From an uncultured Oscillospiraceae bacterium (GTDB lineage: Bacteria > Bacillota > Clostridia > Oscillospirales > Ruminococcaceae), in the NCBI GenBank assembly GCA_934456315.1, contig CAKSHG010000063.1, positions 1 through 10,377 of the forward strand: a stretch of 10,377 nucleotides of DNA, written 5' to 3'. The position numbers and the translations under genes were made by a program. The notes under the pieces are model-generated. The model worked only from the letters and a program-made list of their open reading frames with translations, was not told where the DNA came from and did not search any database. Shown here piece by piece: positions 1-6,568 of the stretch (position 1 is the first letter of the stretch; every line of letters begins with the position of its first letter).

Positions 1-132
1 ATATAATTTTATGCTTTTGTTTAATTTAACATATCAAATTCATATATAAAACATATACTTAACTTTGAAAACGATTTTATCGGGAGCGTGTTATTTTAAA
101 CAAAAAGATGTTAAGACTTTGCTAAAAAGTTG

Positions 133-161
133 TTGATTTTTTTAAAAATGTGTGGTATAAT
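133..161 (+). promoter_or_regulatory. Probable housekeeping promoter of the chemotaxis receptor gene
   Basis: A perfect TATAAT at 156-161 is preceded by TGG, giving an extended -10 (TGnTATAAT). A partial -35 (TTGATT, 133-138) lies 17 bases upstream. Transcription would start near 168, leaving a leader of about 58 bases before the ATG at 226. The region is AT-rich, so chance matches are more likely than usual, but the extended -10 and correct spacing make this the best candidate. A weaker alternative is TTGAAA at 65-70 with TGTTAT at 89-94 (18-base spacing). Confidence 0.6.
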
Positions 162-176
162 GTATTCATAGTATAA

Positions 177-205
177 GGCAGACCACCGTAATTTCACATT
201 CTGCC
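177..205 (+). other. Possible small hairpin in the receptor mRNA leader
   Basis: GGCAGA (177-182) can pair with TCTGCC (200-205) across a 17-base loop, just upstream of the ribosome binding site GGAGGG (214-219). The stem is short and the loop large, so it may have no role. I do not see the conserved core of a c-di-GMP (GEMM) riboswitch, which sometimes precedes chemotaxis genes in Clostridia, and the leader is too short for one. Confidence 0.25.
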
Positions 206-225
206 GATAACCTGGAGGGAATATT

Positions 226-2295
226 ATGAAACCAAAAACCCTGAAAATGCCTAAGGCTCCCAAAACTCCTAAGGCACCAAAGCAACCGAAGGTTCCTAAA
301 ATAAAGGCTGCTAAGACCACTGCCCCGAAAGTAAAGCTGCCCAAGGAAAAGAAGCCCCGTACCACCAAAATCAAATACCGCATTCTGCGGCTTGCAATTA
401 TAAGCGTTTCCGTCTGCATTGTCGTCGTGATGACTGCAATGAGCATATTCATCAGCTCGGCGTACACAACAAGCTACAACAGTCAGACTAAGGCGCTCGC
501 ACAATCCTACGGCGAGGTCATCTCCAACACCATTAACGCCCTGTCGCTTGAGATCCAGTCCGCCGGCGGAAACCAGGAAGTCCTCAACCAGATGATACCC
601 CTCGTTGAACGCAAGAAGAACCTCGCAACTCTCGCAGAAACGGCTCTGTTCAAGGATTACTCCATCGCTTACCACGACGGCACTACATACAACGACACCG
701 ATATCTCCGACCGTGAGTACTTCCAGAAAGCCTACAACGAGGATCAGGTCACGATCTCTCCTCCTGTTATCCGCAAGACTGACGGAACTGTCACCACCAT
801 GATGGCAGCTCCCACGACCTACAGCGGAATGAAGTACGTTATCTACGGCGGTATCGACTCCACCATGTTCTCCAACGGTCTTGACAGGATAGACATGGGT
901 GAGGGCAGCAACATCATCGTCCTCGACCGGAACGGTCAGGTCATCGCGGCTTCCGATACCTCCCTCGTTATGAACATGACAAACTTCCTCGAAAGCGATA
1001 TCCCCGGCGACAAGGCTCTCGCAGAAGCTATGCTCTCCGACGAGGAAGGCTCCATCACCTACTCCAACGGCAGCAATACCATGCTCGCTTACTACATGCC
1101 GATCAGCGGAACCGATGGCTGGACCATCGCAGTAAGCGGAAACTACGACCAGATCATCACAAGCGTGATCCTCGACATCGGTATCGGTCTGGCAATCTGC
1201 CTGGCGCTCATCGCTCTTGGCATCGGTATATCCACCAAGGTCGCACGGAATATTTCCGAACCCATCGTCAAGTCCACCGAGCGTTTAAGGCTCCTCGCAG
1301 AGGGCGACGTTACCACGCCGTTCACCGTTGACGCACCCCCAGACGAAACTCTTATCCTCGAGCAGTCGCTCTACAGCACCGTTGAAACGCTGCGCACCTA
1401 TATCCACGATATCCGCGATGTGCTTGAGCCCCTCGCCGACGGCGACCTCACAGTTTCATCAGAGATCAGTTACAAAGGCGACTTCGTTACTATCGGCACT
1501 TCGCTGAACACGATATCCTCCGCGCTCAATTCTGCGATGTCCGCAGTCAAGAGCAGCGTAAGCAATATCCAGTCCGGCTCCAGCCAGGTCGCAGAGGGCT
1601 CCGCGAGCCTTTCCGAAACGGCTGTCAAGGTCGCAGAAGCTGTAGACAAGATCTCGCTTACCATCAACTCCATTCAGGAAAAGGCAGACAACACCGCGAA
1701 TGCGTCCGCCAACGTTGCGGCTCTCTCCCAGGAAGCAAACAGCAGCGCCCAGGAGGGCGGCGAGCTTATGCAGCAGCTGCTTGAAGCTGTTGAGAACATC
1801 AAGGAGAAGTCCTCTTCCATCAAGAACATCATCAAGACTATCGAAGACATTGCATTCCAGACCAACATTCTTGCACTGAATGCCTCCATCGAAGCCGCAA
1901 GAGCCGGCGAAGCGGGCAAGGGATTCGCAGTAGTCGCTGACGAGGTCGGAAACCTCGCCGCCAAGAGCGCCGAAGCAGCACAGAACACCACCAGCCTTAT
2001 CAATGCTTCCCTCACGGCTGTAGACAAGGGCACCCAGCTTGCTGACAACGCCCACACGGCAATGACGAGCATCGTCAACGGCATCAGCAAGATCTCCGAG
2101 GAAATGCAGTCCATCACCGAAGCCGCTGCCGAGCAGCAGTCCTCCGTCAACGACATCACGGAGGGTATCTCCCACATCGAAGCCGGAATGCACACTACTA
2201 CGGCTACAGCTGAGGAGAGCGCCGCTTCCAGCGAGGAGCTTTCCGCACTTGCGAAAATGCTTGCCAGCGAGGTCGATAAGTTCATCACTGAATGA
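226..2295 (+). CDS. Methyl-accepting chemotaxis protein with KP-rich N-terminal tail, dCache sensor and double HAMP
   Basis: A 689-residue transmembrane chemoreceptor that should sense an external ligand and control CheA through CheW. Residues 1-50 form a highly basic cytoplasmic tail dominated by PK and xPK repeats. TM1 is about 53-79. The external part, about 80-311, looks like a double Cache (PDC) sensor and carries the typical DISDREYF segment at 159-166. TM2 is about 312-335. A HAMP domain follows, with NISEP at 342-346, and a second HAMP-like unit sits at about 398-440 (LADGDL, 403-408). The signalling hairpin tip is at about 540-578 ([20 protein letters not shown] onward), flanked by long Ala/Ser/Glu-rich coiled coils holding the methylation sites. 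There is no C-terminal pentapeptide for CheR/CheB docking. The ATG follows GGAGGG at 214-219. It is a single gene converging on the minus-strand operon. The ligand cannot be told: the sensor has REYF where the strict amino-acid-binding motif expects RxWY. The family call is secure; the tail is the odd part. Confidence 0.96.
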   Translation: MKPKTLKMPKAPKTPKAPKQPKVPKIKAAKTTAPKVKLPKEKKPRTTKIKYRILRLAIISVSVCIVVVMTAMSIFISSAYTTSYNSQTKALAQSYGEVISNTINALSLEIQSAGGNQEVLNQMIPLVERKKNLATLAETALFKDYSIAYHDGTTYNDTDISDREYFQKAYNEDQVTISPPVIRKTDGTVTTMMAAPTTYSGMKYVIYGGIDSTMFSNGLDRIDMGEGSNIIVLDRNGQVIAASDTSLVMNMTNFLESDIPGDKALAEAMLSDEEGSITYSNGSNTMLAYYMPISGTDGWTIAVSGNYDQIITSVILDIGIGLAICLALIALGIGISTKVARNISEPIVKSTERLRLLAEGDVTTPFTVDAPPDETLILEQSLYSTVETLRTYIHDIRDVLEPLADGDLTVSSEISYKGDFVTIGTSLNTISSALNSAMSAVKSSVSNIQSGSSQVAEGSASLSETAVKVAEAVDKISLTINSIQEKADNTANASANVAALSQEANSSAQEGGELMQQLLEAVENIKEKSSSIKNIIKTIEDIAFQTNILALNASIEAARAGEAGKGFAVVADEVGNLAAKSAEAAQNTTSLINASLTAVDKGTQLADNAHTAMTSIVNGISKISEEMQSITEAAAEQQSSVNDITEGISHIEAGMHTTTATAEESAASSEELSALAKMLASEVDKFITE

Positions 2296-2316
2296 TGTAA
2301 CCAAAAACATAGAAAT

Positions 2317-2348
2317 GACCCGCCCGAGTCATCGGGCGGGTCGTTTTT
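2317..2348 (+). terminator. Strong intrinsic terminator after the chemoreceptor gene
   Basis: A perfect 11-bp stem (GACCCGCCCGA, 2317-2327, with TCGGGCGGGTC, 2332-2342) closes a GTCA loop and is followed by GTTTTT. It starts about 21 bases after the receptor stop codon. On the minus strand the same stem is followed by a looser T-rich stretch (ATTTCTATGTTTTT), so it may also help to stop the converging operon. Confidence 0.93.
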
Positions 2349-2351
2349 ATA

Positions 2352-2371
2352 TCCGGCATTTTACTGCCGGA
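2352..2371. terminator. Second hairpin between the convergent genes, possible part of the minus-strand operon's end
   Basis: TCCGGCA (2352-2358) pairs perfectly with TGCCGGA (2365-2371) around a TTTTAC loop, 4 bases beyond the stop codon of the acidic DUF4375-like gene. On the minus strand it is followed by ATATAAAAAC rather than a T-run, so alone it is a poor terminator. Together with the adjoining 2317-2342 stem it probably forms a tandem end structure for the minus-strand transcript. Confidence 0.45.
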
Positions 2372-2375
2372 AATT

Positions 2376-2921
2376 TCAGTCGTCGTATTCTTCATCGTCC
2401 GGAGCGTAATCCTCCGGAAAATGGACCACGCCGTCAAACAGGAACTCTCCCCTGTTGCTGCGGACGTAATCCCGCAGGTAATTCTCCAGTTCGTGTTCGC
2501 GGTCGTAGAACTTGCTGTCCAGGTCCTCGAAATCTGCATTGTGCGCGCTCATTTCGTGCCAGCGGGTTTCGCGGTCCTTTGACGGGTAGCCGCCTATCCT
2601 CTGCGCAGCTTCCTCAAGTATCGCCGCGAACGTATCGCAGCCTATCGCGCGAAGTCCCTCCAGGGCAAGCTCCCACACGACACCAGTGTCGTTATAGAAA
2701 AACTGCTCGTGACCGCCGTTCTCCACCTCGGAATAGTACCACTGTATCGCCCAGACGTATTTCTGCGCGTCGGTGAATCGCTCGAGGGCGTCCATCATTT
2801 CAGTTTCGCCGTCGTATATGCTCACTTCCCACCACAGCGGCGTTATTATCGCCTGCATATCTCCGTCGTCGATATGCTCGTTTGTCACACGGTAACGGCG
2901 CGGAACCAGATCAAAGTTCAT
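2376..2921 (-). CDS. Very acidic DUF4375/DMP19-like protein
   Basis: A 181-residue soluble protein with no signal peptide or membrane segment. Residues 62-95 (YYSEVENGGHEQFFYN, then a helix ending at about LRAIG) match the NGG...QFF.N core I associate with the DUF4375 family, whose known member is Neisseria DMP19, a DNA-mimic protein. By my count it has 43 Asp/Glu against 15 Lys/Arg (net about -28), and it ends in an acidic tail (PDDEEYDD). The start chosen is the ATG at 2921, because AGGAGG (2927-2932) lies five bases before it. A longer reading up to 3056 would add a Cys/Arg-rich, unconvincing N-terminus that lies over the upstream gene. It overlaps the end of the two-helix membrane protein gene by 11 bases, which suggests translational coupling. 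It is the last gene of the operon. Function unknown; DNA mimicry or an immunity-like role are family-based guesses only. Confidence 0.85.
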   Translation of the reverse strand: MNFDLVPRRYRVTNEHIDDGDMQAIITPLWWEVSIYDGETEMMDALERFTDAQKYVWAIQWYYSEVENGGHEQFFYNDTGVVWELALEGLRAIGCDTFAAILEEAAQRIGGYPSKDRETRWHEMSAHNADFEDLDSKFYDREHELENYLRDYVRSNRGEFLFDGVVHFPEDYAPDDEEYDD

Positions 2922-3264
2922 CGTTCCCTCCTGAAAGCTGTTCCAGCTTATTGTAGATAAGGTACATCTTCTGCACCGAATTCTCAAGGAAATAGTAATG
3001 CTTGATGTACGGAACCAGCAGCACCAGGAACAGAGCCGCAAGAACATATATCCCAAGGCTTCCCTGAATGAGCGCCATAAACAGCGTCATCAGGAAGAAA
3101 ACTGCGAATGCAAGCATGATGAACATGTGGACTATCCTCTCATGCGAGAAAAATCCAATGCGCACATGCAGCCGCTCTAGCTCCTGCTGATACTCCCCGC
3201 GGGAATGCTCCCCGTCAAGGAACAGCCGGAGGTGTTCCAGATATTCAGTTATCTGCTTCGTCAT
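2911..3264 (-). CDS. Small two-helix membrane protein of unknown function
   Basis: A 117-residue protein that I do not assign to a family. Residues 1-44 are a charged, probably helical cytoplasmic segment. Two strongly hydrophobic helices follow at about 45-67 and 70-87, joined by a very short turn (QGS), so both ends should face the same side. The C-terminal 30 residues are polar and probably helical. The ATG lies in an ATGA overlap with the ABC-F stop codon, preceded by GGAGGAG inside the ABC-F gene, so translation is probably coupled. Its own end overlaps the DUF4375-like start by 11 bases. The hairpin topology with flanking helices would suit a small membrane anchor or scaffold, but that is inference only. 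Confidence 0.82.
   Translation of the reverse strand: MTKQITEYLEHLRLFLDGEHSRGEYQQELERLHVRIGFFSHERIVHMFIMLAFAVFFLMTLFMALIQGSLGIYVLAALFLVLLVPYIKHYYFLENSVQKMYLIYNKLEQLSGGNDEL
2927..2932 (-). promoter_or_regulatory. Ribosome binding site that fixes the start of the DUF4375-like gene
   Basis: Read on the minus strand this is a perfect AGGAGG, five bases before the ATG at 2921-2919. It lies inside the end of the preceding membrane-protein gene and supports the 181-residue form over a longer upstream extension. Confidence 0.85.
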
Positions 3265-5165
3265 GAGTCAAACTCCTCCAGGGCGAGGGAGGCTTCCTCC
3301 CAGGTCTGCATTGCCTGCTCCTGGCGCTTTCGCAGCTCCTCTATCTCGGTCGAAAGCTCCATCGCTTTCTGGTAATCCGTCAGCCCGGAAAGCTCGTTGG
3401 TTTTCTGCTCGATAAGGCTGTCAAGCTCCTCTATTTCCGCTTCGGCGCGGGTCACTTTCGTGTTCAGCTTGCGGCGCTCGCTCTCCCGCTCCTTTTTCAG
3501 CTTGTAGTCGTTGACCTTTTCAGTTTTGGCTGGCTTGGATTCCTGCTTGAGCTGGGCTGCGTTCTCCGCCGCCAGCGTATACGCGTCGTAGGAACCCCGG
3601 TACTCCTTTACGCCGTCCGGCGTGAGGTAGTATATCCTGTCAGCAAGCTTGTTGATAAGGTAACGGTCGTGGGAAATAATGAACAGCGTGCCGTCGTAGT
3701 TGAGCAGCGCGTTTTCCAGAGCCTCGCAGCTTGAGATATCCAGGTGGTTCGTAGGCTCGTCAAGCAGCAGCATGTTCGCGCCGGACAGCATCAGCTTCAG
3801 TATCGCGATCCGCGCACGCTCGCCGCCGGAAAGCTCCGACACATGCTTGAAAACGTCGTCACCGCGGAACAGGAACGAACCAAGCGCGGTACGCACCTGT
3901 GTTTCCGTCATGCGCGGATAGGCGTCCCACAGCTCGTCTATCGCGGTCTTGCTGTCGGTAAGCCCCGCCTGCGCCTGGTCGAAATAACCGTACTGCACCC
4001 GGGAACCGTACTTGAAGCTGCCGGAATCCGGCGTGTACTGCCCCGTGAATACCTTGAACAGTGAGGTTTTTCCGCAGCCGTTCCCGCCTATCAGGAACAC
4101 GCGTTCGCCCTTCTTTATGTCGATGTTAACATTGCGGAACAGCCGTTTTCCGTCAAAGCTTAGCGCGATATCGTGTGCTTCGAACACGTCGTTGCCGCAG
4201 CCGTCGGCGCTCTTGAAGCTGAAATGAAGCGCGTCCGGTGCGTCCTCCGGTTTTTCAAGGTCGGAGGCTATACGGTCGATCTGCTTCTGCTTGCTGGCTA
4301 TGGTAACATAGTTGTGAGCCTGGTTCCAGCGCTTCTGCTGGTCGATAATGCCCTCTATCCTGCCTATTTCGCGCATTTTGGCTTCGTATTCCTTGCGGCG
4401 GCGTTCCATGTCCTCCGCTTTCAGCTCAAGGAATCGGGTGTAGTTGCCCTTGTAGTCGCGGATATGGCAGTTTTCAAGCTCTATCGTGCGGTTCGTTACC
4501 TTATCGAGGAAGTAACGGTCGTGCGATATCACGATGTACGCGCCGCGGTAGTCGTTCAGGAATTTTTCCAGCCACTCCACCGACTGAATGTCGAGATGGT
4601 TGGTAGGCTCGTCCAGAAGCAGGAGGTTGGCATTCGAAAGCAGCAGCTTTGTCAGCTGGAGCTTCGAGCGCTGACCTCCGCTAAGCACGGAAACCTGCAG
4701 CTTCAGGTCGCTTTCGGAGAATCCGAGTCCCATCAGTGCGGACTGGGTGCGGCTCTTGTAAGTCAGACCGCCCTCCCGCTCGAAGCGCTCGGTGAGCATG
4801 GTCTGGCGCTCGATCGTCGCAGCGGAGTGATCACCGCCATCAATGCGGTCGTGGAGCTCCTCAAGTTCAAGCTCCATATCCTCGAGCCAGTCGAACACGG
4901 TCAGTGCTTCATCGTAGAGCGTCCTGACCGAATCCTTGCAGGCAAACTGCTCCATAACGCCTATCCGACAGCTTCCGGCGATGTGTATACCACCCTCGTC
5001 GGGGATATGCTCGCCGCGCAGCATACGGAAAAGCGTAGTTTTGCCGCTTCCGTTTATGCCCACAAATCCGATCCTGTCGTTGTCGTACACGTCGAGCGTC
5101 ACCCCGCTGAACAGGGTACGCTCGGCAAACGACATTGCGACATCATTTAAACTCAATAATAACAT
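3261..5165 (-). CDS. ABC-F family ATPase with C-terminal coiled coil (YdiF/Uup-like)
   Basis: A soluble tandem ABC ATPase without membrane segments, 634 residues from the chosen ATG. Domain 1 has Walker A GINGSGKT (36-43), signature LSGGQ (161-165), Walker B LLLLDE (181-186) and H-loop His215. The interdomain linker typical of ABC-F proteins, which reaches toward the ribosomal P-site tRNA and peptidyl transferase centre, spans about 240-320. Domain 2 has Walker A GGNGCGKT (360-367), signature LSGGE (445-449), Walker B MLLLDE (465-470) and His499. A Lys/Glu-rich coiled coil fills about 550-632, as in Bacillus YdiF and Uup. All catalytic motifs look intact. The ATG at 5165 is preferred because GGTGATGAA precedes it. 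A TTG eight codons upstream (5189) lies in the T-tract of the preceding terminator and has no binding site. Role: ribosome-associated translation factor; antibiotic resistance cannot be judged from sequence alone. First gene of an overlapping trio. Confidence 0.94.
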   Translation of the reverse strand: MLLLSLNDVAMSFAERTLFSGVTLDVYDNDRIGFVGINGSGKTTLFRMLRGEHIPDEGGIHIAGSCRIGVMEQFACKDSVRTLYDEALTVFDWLEDMELELEELHDRIDGGDHSAATIERQTMLTERFEREGGLTYKSRTQSALMGLGFSESDLKLQVSVLSGGQRSKLQLTKLLLSNANLLLLDEPTNHLDIQSVEWLEKFLNDYRGAYIVISHDRYFLDKVTNRTIELENCHIRDYKGNYTRFLELKAEDMERRRKEYEAKMREIGRIEGIIDQQKRWNQAHNYVTIASKQKQIDRIASDLEKPEDAPDALHFSFKSADGCGNDVFEAHDIALSFDGKRLFRNVNIDIKKGERVFLIGGNGCGKTSLFKVFTGQYTPDSGSFKYGSRVQYGYFDQAQAGLTDSKTAIDELWDAYPRMTETQVRTALGSFLFRGDDVFKHVSELSGGERARIAILKLMLSGANMLLLDEPTNHLDISSCEALENALLNYDGTLFIISHDRYLINKLADRIYYLTPDGVKEYRGSYDAYTLAAENAAQLKQESKPAKTEKVNDYKLKKERESERRKLNTKVTRAEAEIEELDSLIEQKTNELSGLTDYQKAMELSTEIEELRKRQEQAMQTWEEASLALEEFDS

Positions 5166-5187
5166 TTCATCACCGGAACTCTCTATC

Positions 5188-5221
5188 AAAAAACCAGCCG
5201 CCGGTATCTGCCGGCGGTTGG
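5188..5221 (-). terminator. Intrinsic terminator or attenuator between the lipoprotein and ABC-F genes
   Basis: On the minus strand CCAACCGCCGG (5221-5211) pairs with CCGGCGGCTGG (5204-5194) with a single A-C mismatch around a six-base loop, followed at once by six Ts (5193-5188). It begins 19 bases after the lipoprotein stop codon and ends 22 bases before the ABC-F ATG. It therefore ends the pheS-pheT-lipoprotein transcript, and any read-through feeds directly into the ABC-F gene. Confidence 0.9.
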
Positions 5222-5240
5222 CTCATCTGAATATTTCTGA

Positions 5241-6557
5241 TTATTTGCCGATACCGCGGAGCTTTTCAGGAGCGTACTTCGTGTTCACAAGGTAGTCGTT
5301 GAGCTCAACGGAATAGCCGTCGTACACGCCCTTGAGCAGCTCGTCAAAAGCGTCATTCTTAATGGCGTGGAGGAAGCTCTCGTGCTGGGTTCCAAGCCAA
5401 TTTTCCATGGTTGTTACATCATCGCGTACAACAACATAAATGCAGTTTTCCTGCTCGTTTTCGAACAGAGTTGCCTTGCTGTCGGCAGCTGCGTTCCAGA
5501 TGTACTCGGTGACCTTTTCGTTAAGGGAGGAGGAATCCTTCTGGACAAAGGTTTCGCAGTCCTCCGCAGATGTCTTTCTGTCTGCGGTCGCTGCGTCTAT
5601 CCTTTCCTGAACGTACTTGTCATACTCCGCGTCGCCGGTGTTGACTACCGGCTTGGAGGATACTTCCTGCACGGTTTCTTCCTCAGCGGGAGCTGCTTCC
5701 GCTGTTGAAACTTCTGCGGTGGAAGCCGCTTCAGCAGTTCCGGAGTGCTCCTCTGCGTAGCTGTCCTCGGCGTCTGTCCATGCCTTGAGCTGCGCGGTCC
5801 TAAGGTCGAAATCATACTGGATATCCAGCCAGTCCTCGCCGGAATTTGCACGGTCAGCGTAGCTCTGTGCGAGATCCCTTATCGCCTGGATATCGGAATC
5901 TTCCTTAAGTGCCAGACCCTGATGGTCAGTGAATTCGAACTTCAGCAGCTTTACGGCAGCGTAATTTTCAGTGGCGTAGCTGTTGATCTCGTCAGCGGAA
6001 ACGGGGGTCAGCCCGTCAGTATCGTAATTGTGCAGGAAAACTGCGCTTTCCTTGTAGCTGTTCTCCGTCAGCTTGCGGAGGGAATCCTTGCTGATTCCCA
6101 TGTTTTCGTAGTGCTCGCCGAAGGAGCTTTCCTCGATTCCGTAATACTGCGCATAGTAGCCAAGGTCGGTGTCAAGCGAGCTGATGTAGTCGTTGATGGA
6201 CGAATTGTCCTCGTCGGAAAGAGTCAGACCGTACTCGTCGAACAGCTTTTCAACTGCAACATAGCGCTTTACGCGCTCCAGCGCGTAATCCTTGAGCCAC
6301 GCGGAAGCCGGCTTGCCGTCGATGGTTTCGGTGAAAACAGTCACCTCTGCCGTACCGAGGGAATCGCCCTTGTCCTCTTTGATCTTGGACGACGCCTGAT
6401 TATAAGCGGTCATCTCAAGCTCGAAAAGGTACAGACCGTTGGGGATCTGCACTCCCTCGATGGTCCCGATATAGCCGCTGTCCGAGCAGCCTGTGAGCGA
6501 AGCCGCGCATACGACAGCGCAGGACGCTGCAATGAATCTCTTAAAGTTATGTGACAT
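5241..6557 (-). CDS. Lipoprotein resembling a degenerate SurA/PrsA-type foldase
   Basis: A 438-residue exported lipoprotein. The N-terminus is a classic type II signal: positive MSHNFKR, a hydrophobic stretch, then lipobox LTGC with Cys24 as the lipidated residue. Residues about 30-190 are helix-rich and resemble the SurA_N-type chaperone domain (LERVKRYVAVEKLFDEYGLTL). Residues about 190-260 and 345-420 resemble the flanks of a parvulin (PpiC) domain, but I cannot find the usual HIL start or the GGDLG-type core. Between them, about 268-305, is a low-complexity Ala/Glu/Thr/Ser linker. I therefore call it foldase-like without claiming isomerase activity. The ATG at 6557 is chosen because AGGAGG (6563-6568) sits five bases upstream and the signal peptide starts there; a 22-residue upstream extension would lie over the end of pheT. 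Only 10 bases separate it from the pheT stop, so the two are cotranscribed. Alternative: a lineage-specific lipoprotein unrelated to foldases. Confidence 0.8.
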   Translation of the reverse strand: MSHNFKRFIAASCAVVCAASLTGCSDSGYIGTIEGVQIPNGLYLFELEMTAYNQASSKIKEDKGDSLGTAEVTVFTETIDGKPASAWLKDYALERVKRYVAVEKLFDEYGLTLSDEDNSSINDYISSLDTDLGYYAQYYGIEESSFGEHYENMGISKDSLRKLTENSYKESAVFLHNYDTDGLTPVSADEINSYATENYAAVKLLKFEFTDHQGLALKEDSDIQAIRDLAQSYADRANSGEDWLDIQYDFDLRTAQLKAWTDAEDSYAEEHSGTAEAASTAEVSTAEAAPAEEETVQEVSSKPVVNTGDAEYDKYVQERIDAATADRKTSAEDCETFVQKDSSSLNEKVTEYIWNAAADSKATLFENEQENCIYVVVRDDVTTMENWLGTQHESFLHAIKNDAFDELLKGVYDGYSVELNDYLVNTKYAPEKLRGIGK

Positions 6558-6562
6558 GTTAT

Positions 6563-6568
6563 CCTCCT
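6563..6568 (-). promoter_or_regulatory. Ribosome binding site of the lipoprotein gene, touching the pheT stop codon
   Basis: AGGAGG on the minus strand, five bases before the ATG at 6557. Its first base is the last base of the pheT TGA stop (6570-6568). This fixes the signal-peptide start and suggests that ribosomes ending pheT may restart on the lipoprotein gene. Confidence 0.85.

Noticed and set aside
203..210. GCCGATAA, an exact match to the sigma-28 (motility) -10 consensus just before the chemoreceptor gene
   Set aside because: No TAAA -35 lies at the required 14-16 bases upstream, and transcription would start inside the ribosome binding site. It is probably chance within the leader hairpin region; the TATAAT promoter at 156-161 fits better.
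5166..5189. Eight-codon N-terminal extension of the ABC-F protein from a TTG at 5189-5187
   Set aside because: The TTG lies in the T-tract of the preceding terminator and has no ribosome binding site. The ATG at 5165 has one and gives the usual ABC-F N-terminus.
5696..5755. Ala/Glu/Thr-rich coding stretch in the lipoprotein as a tandem DNA repeat
   Set aside because: The protein is low-complexity, but the codons vary and no clean repeat unit is visible at DNA level. It reads as a flexible linker.
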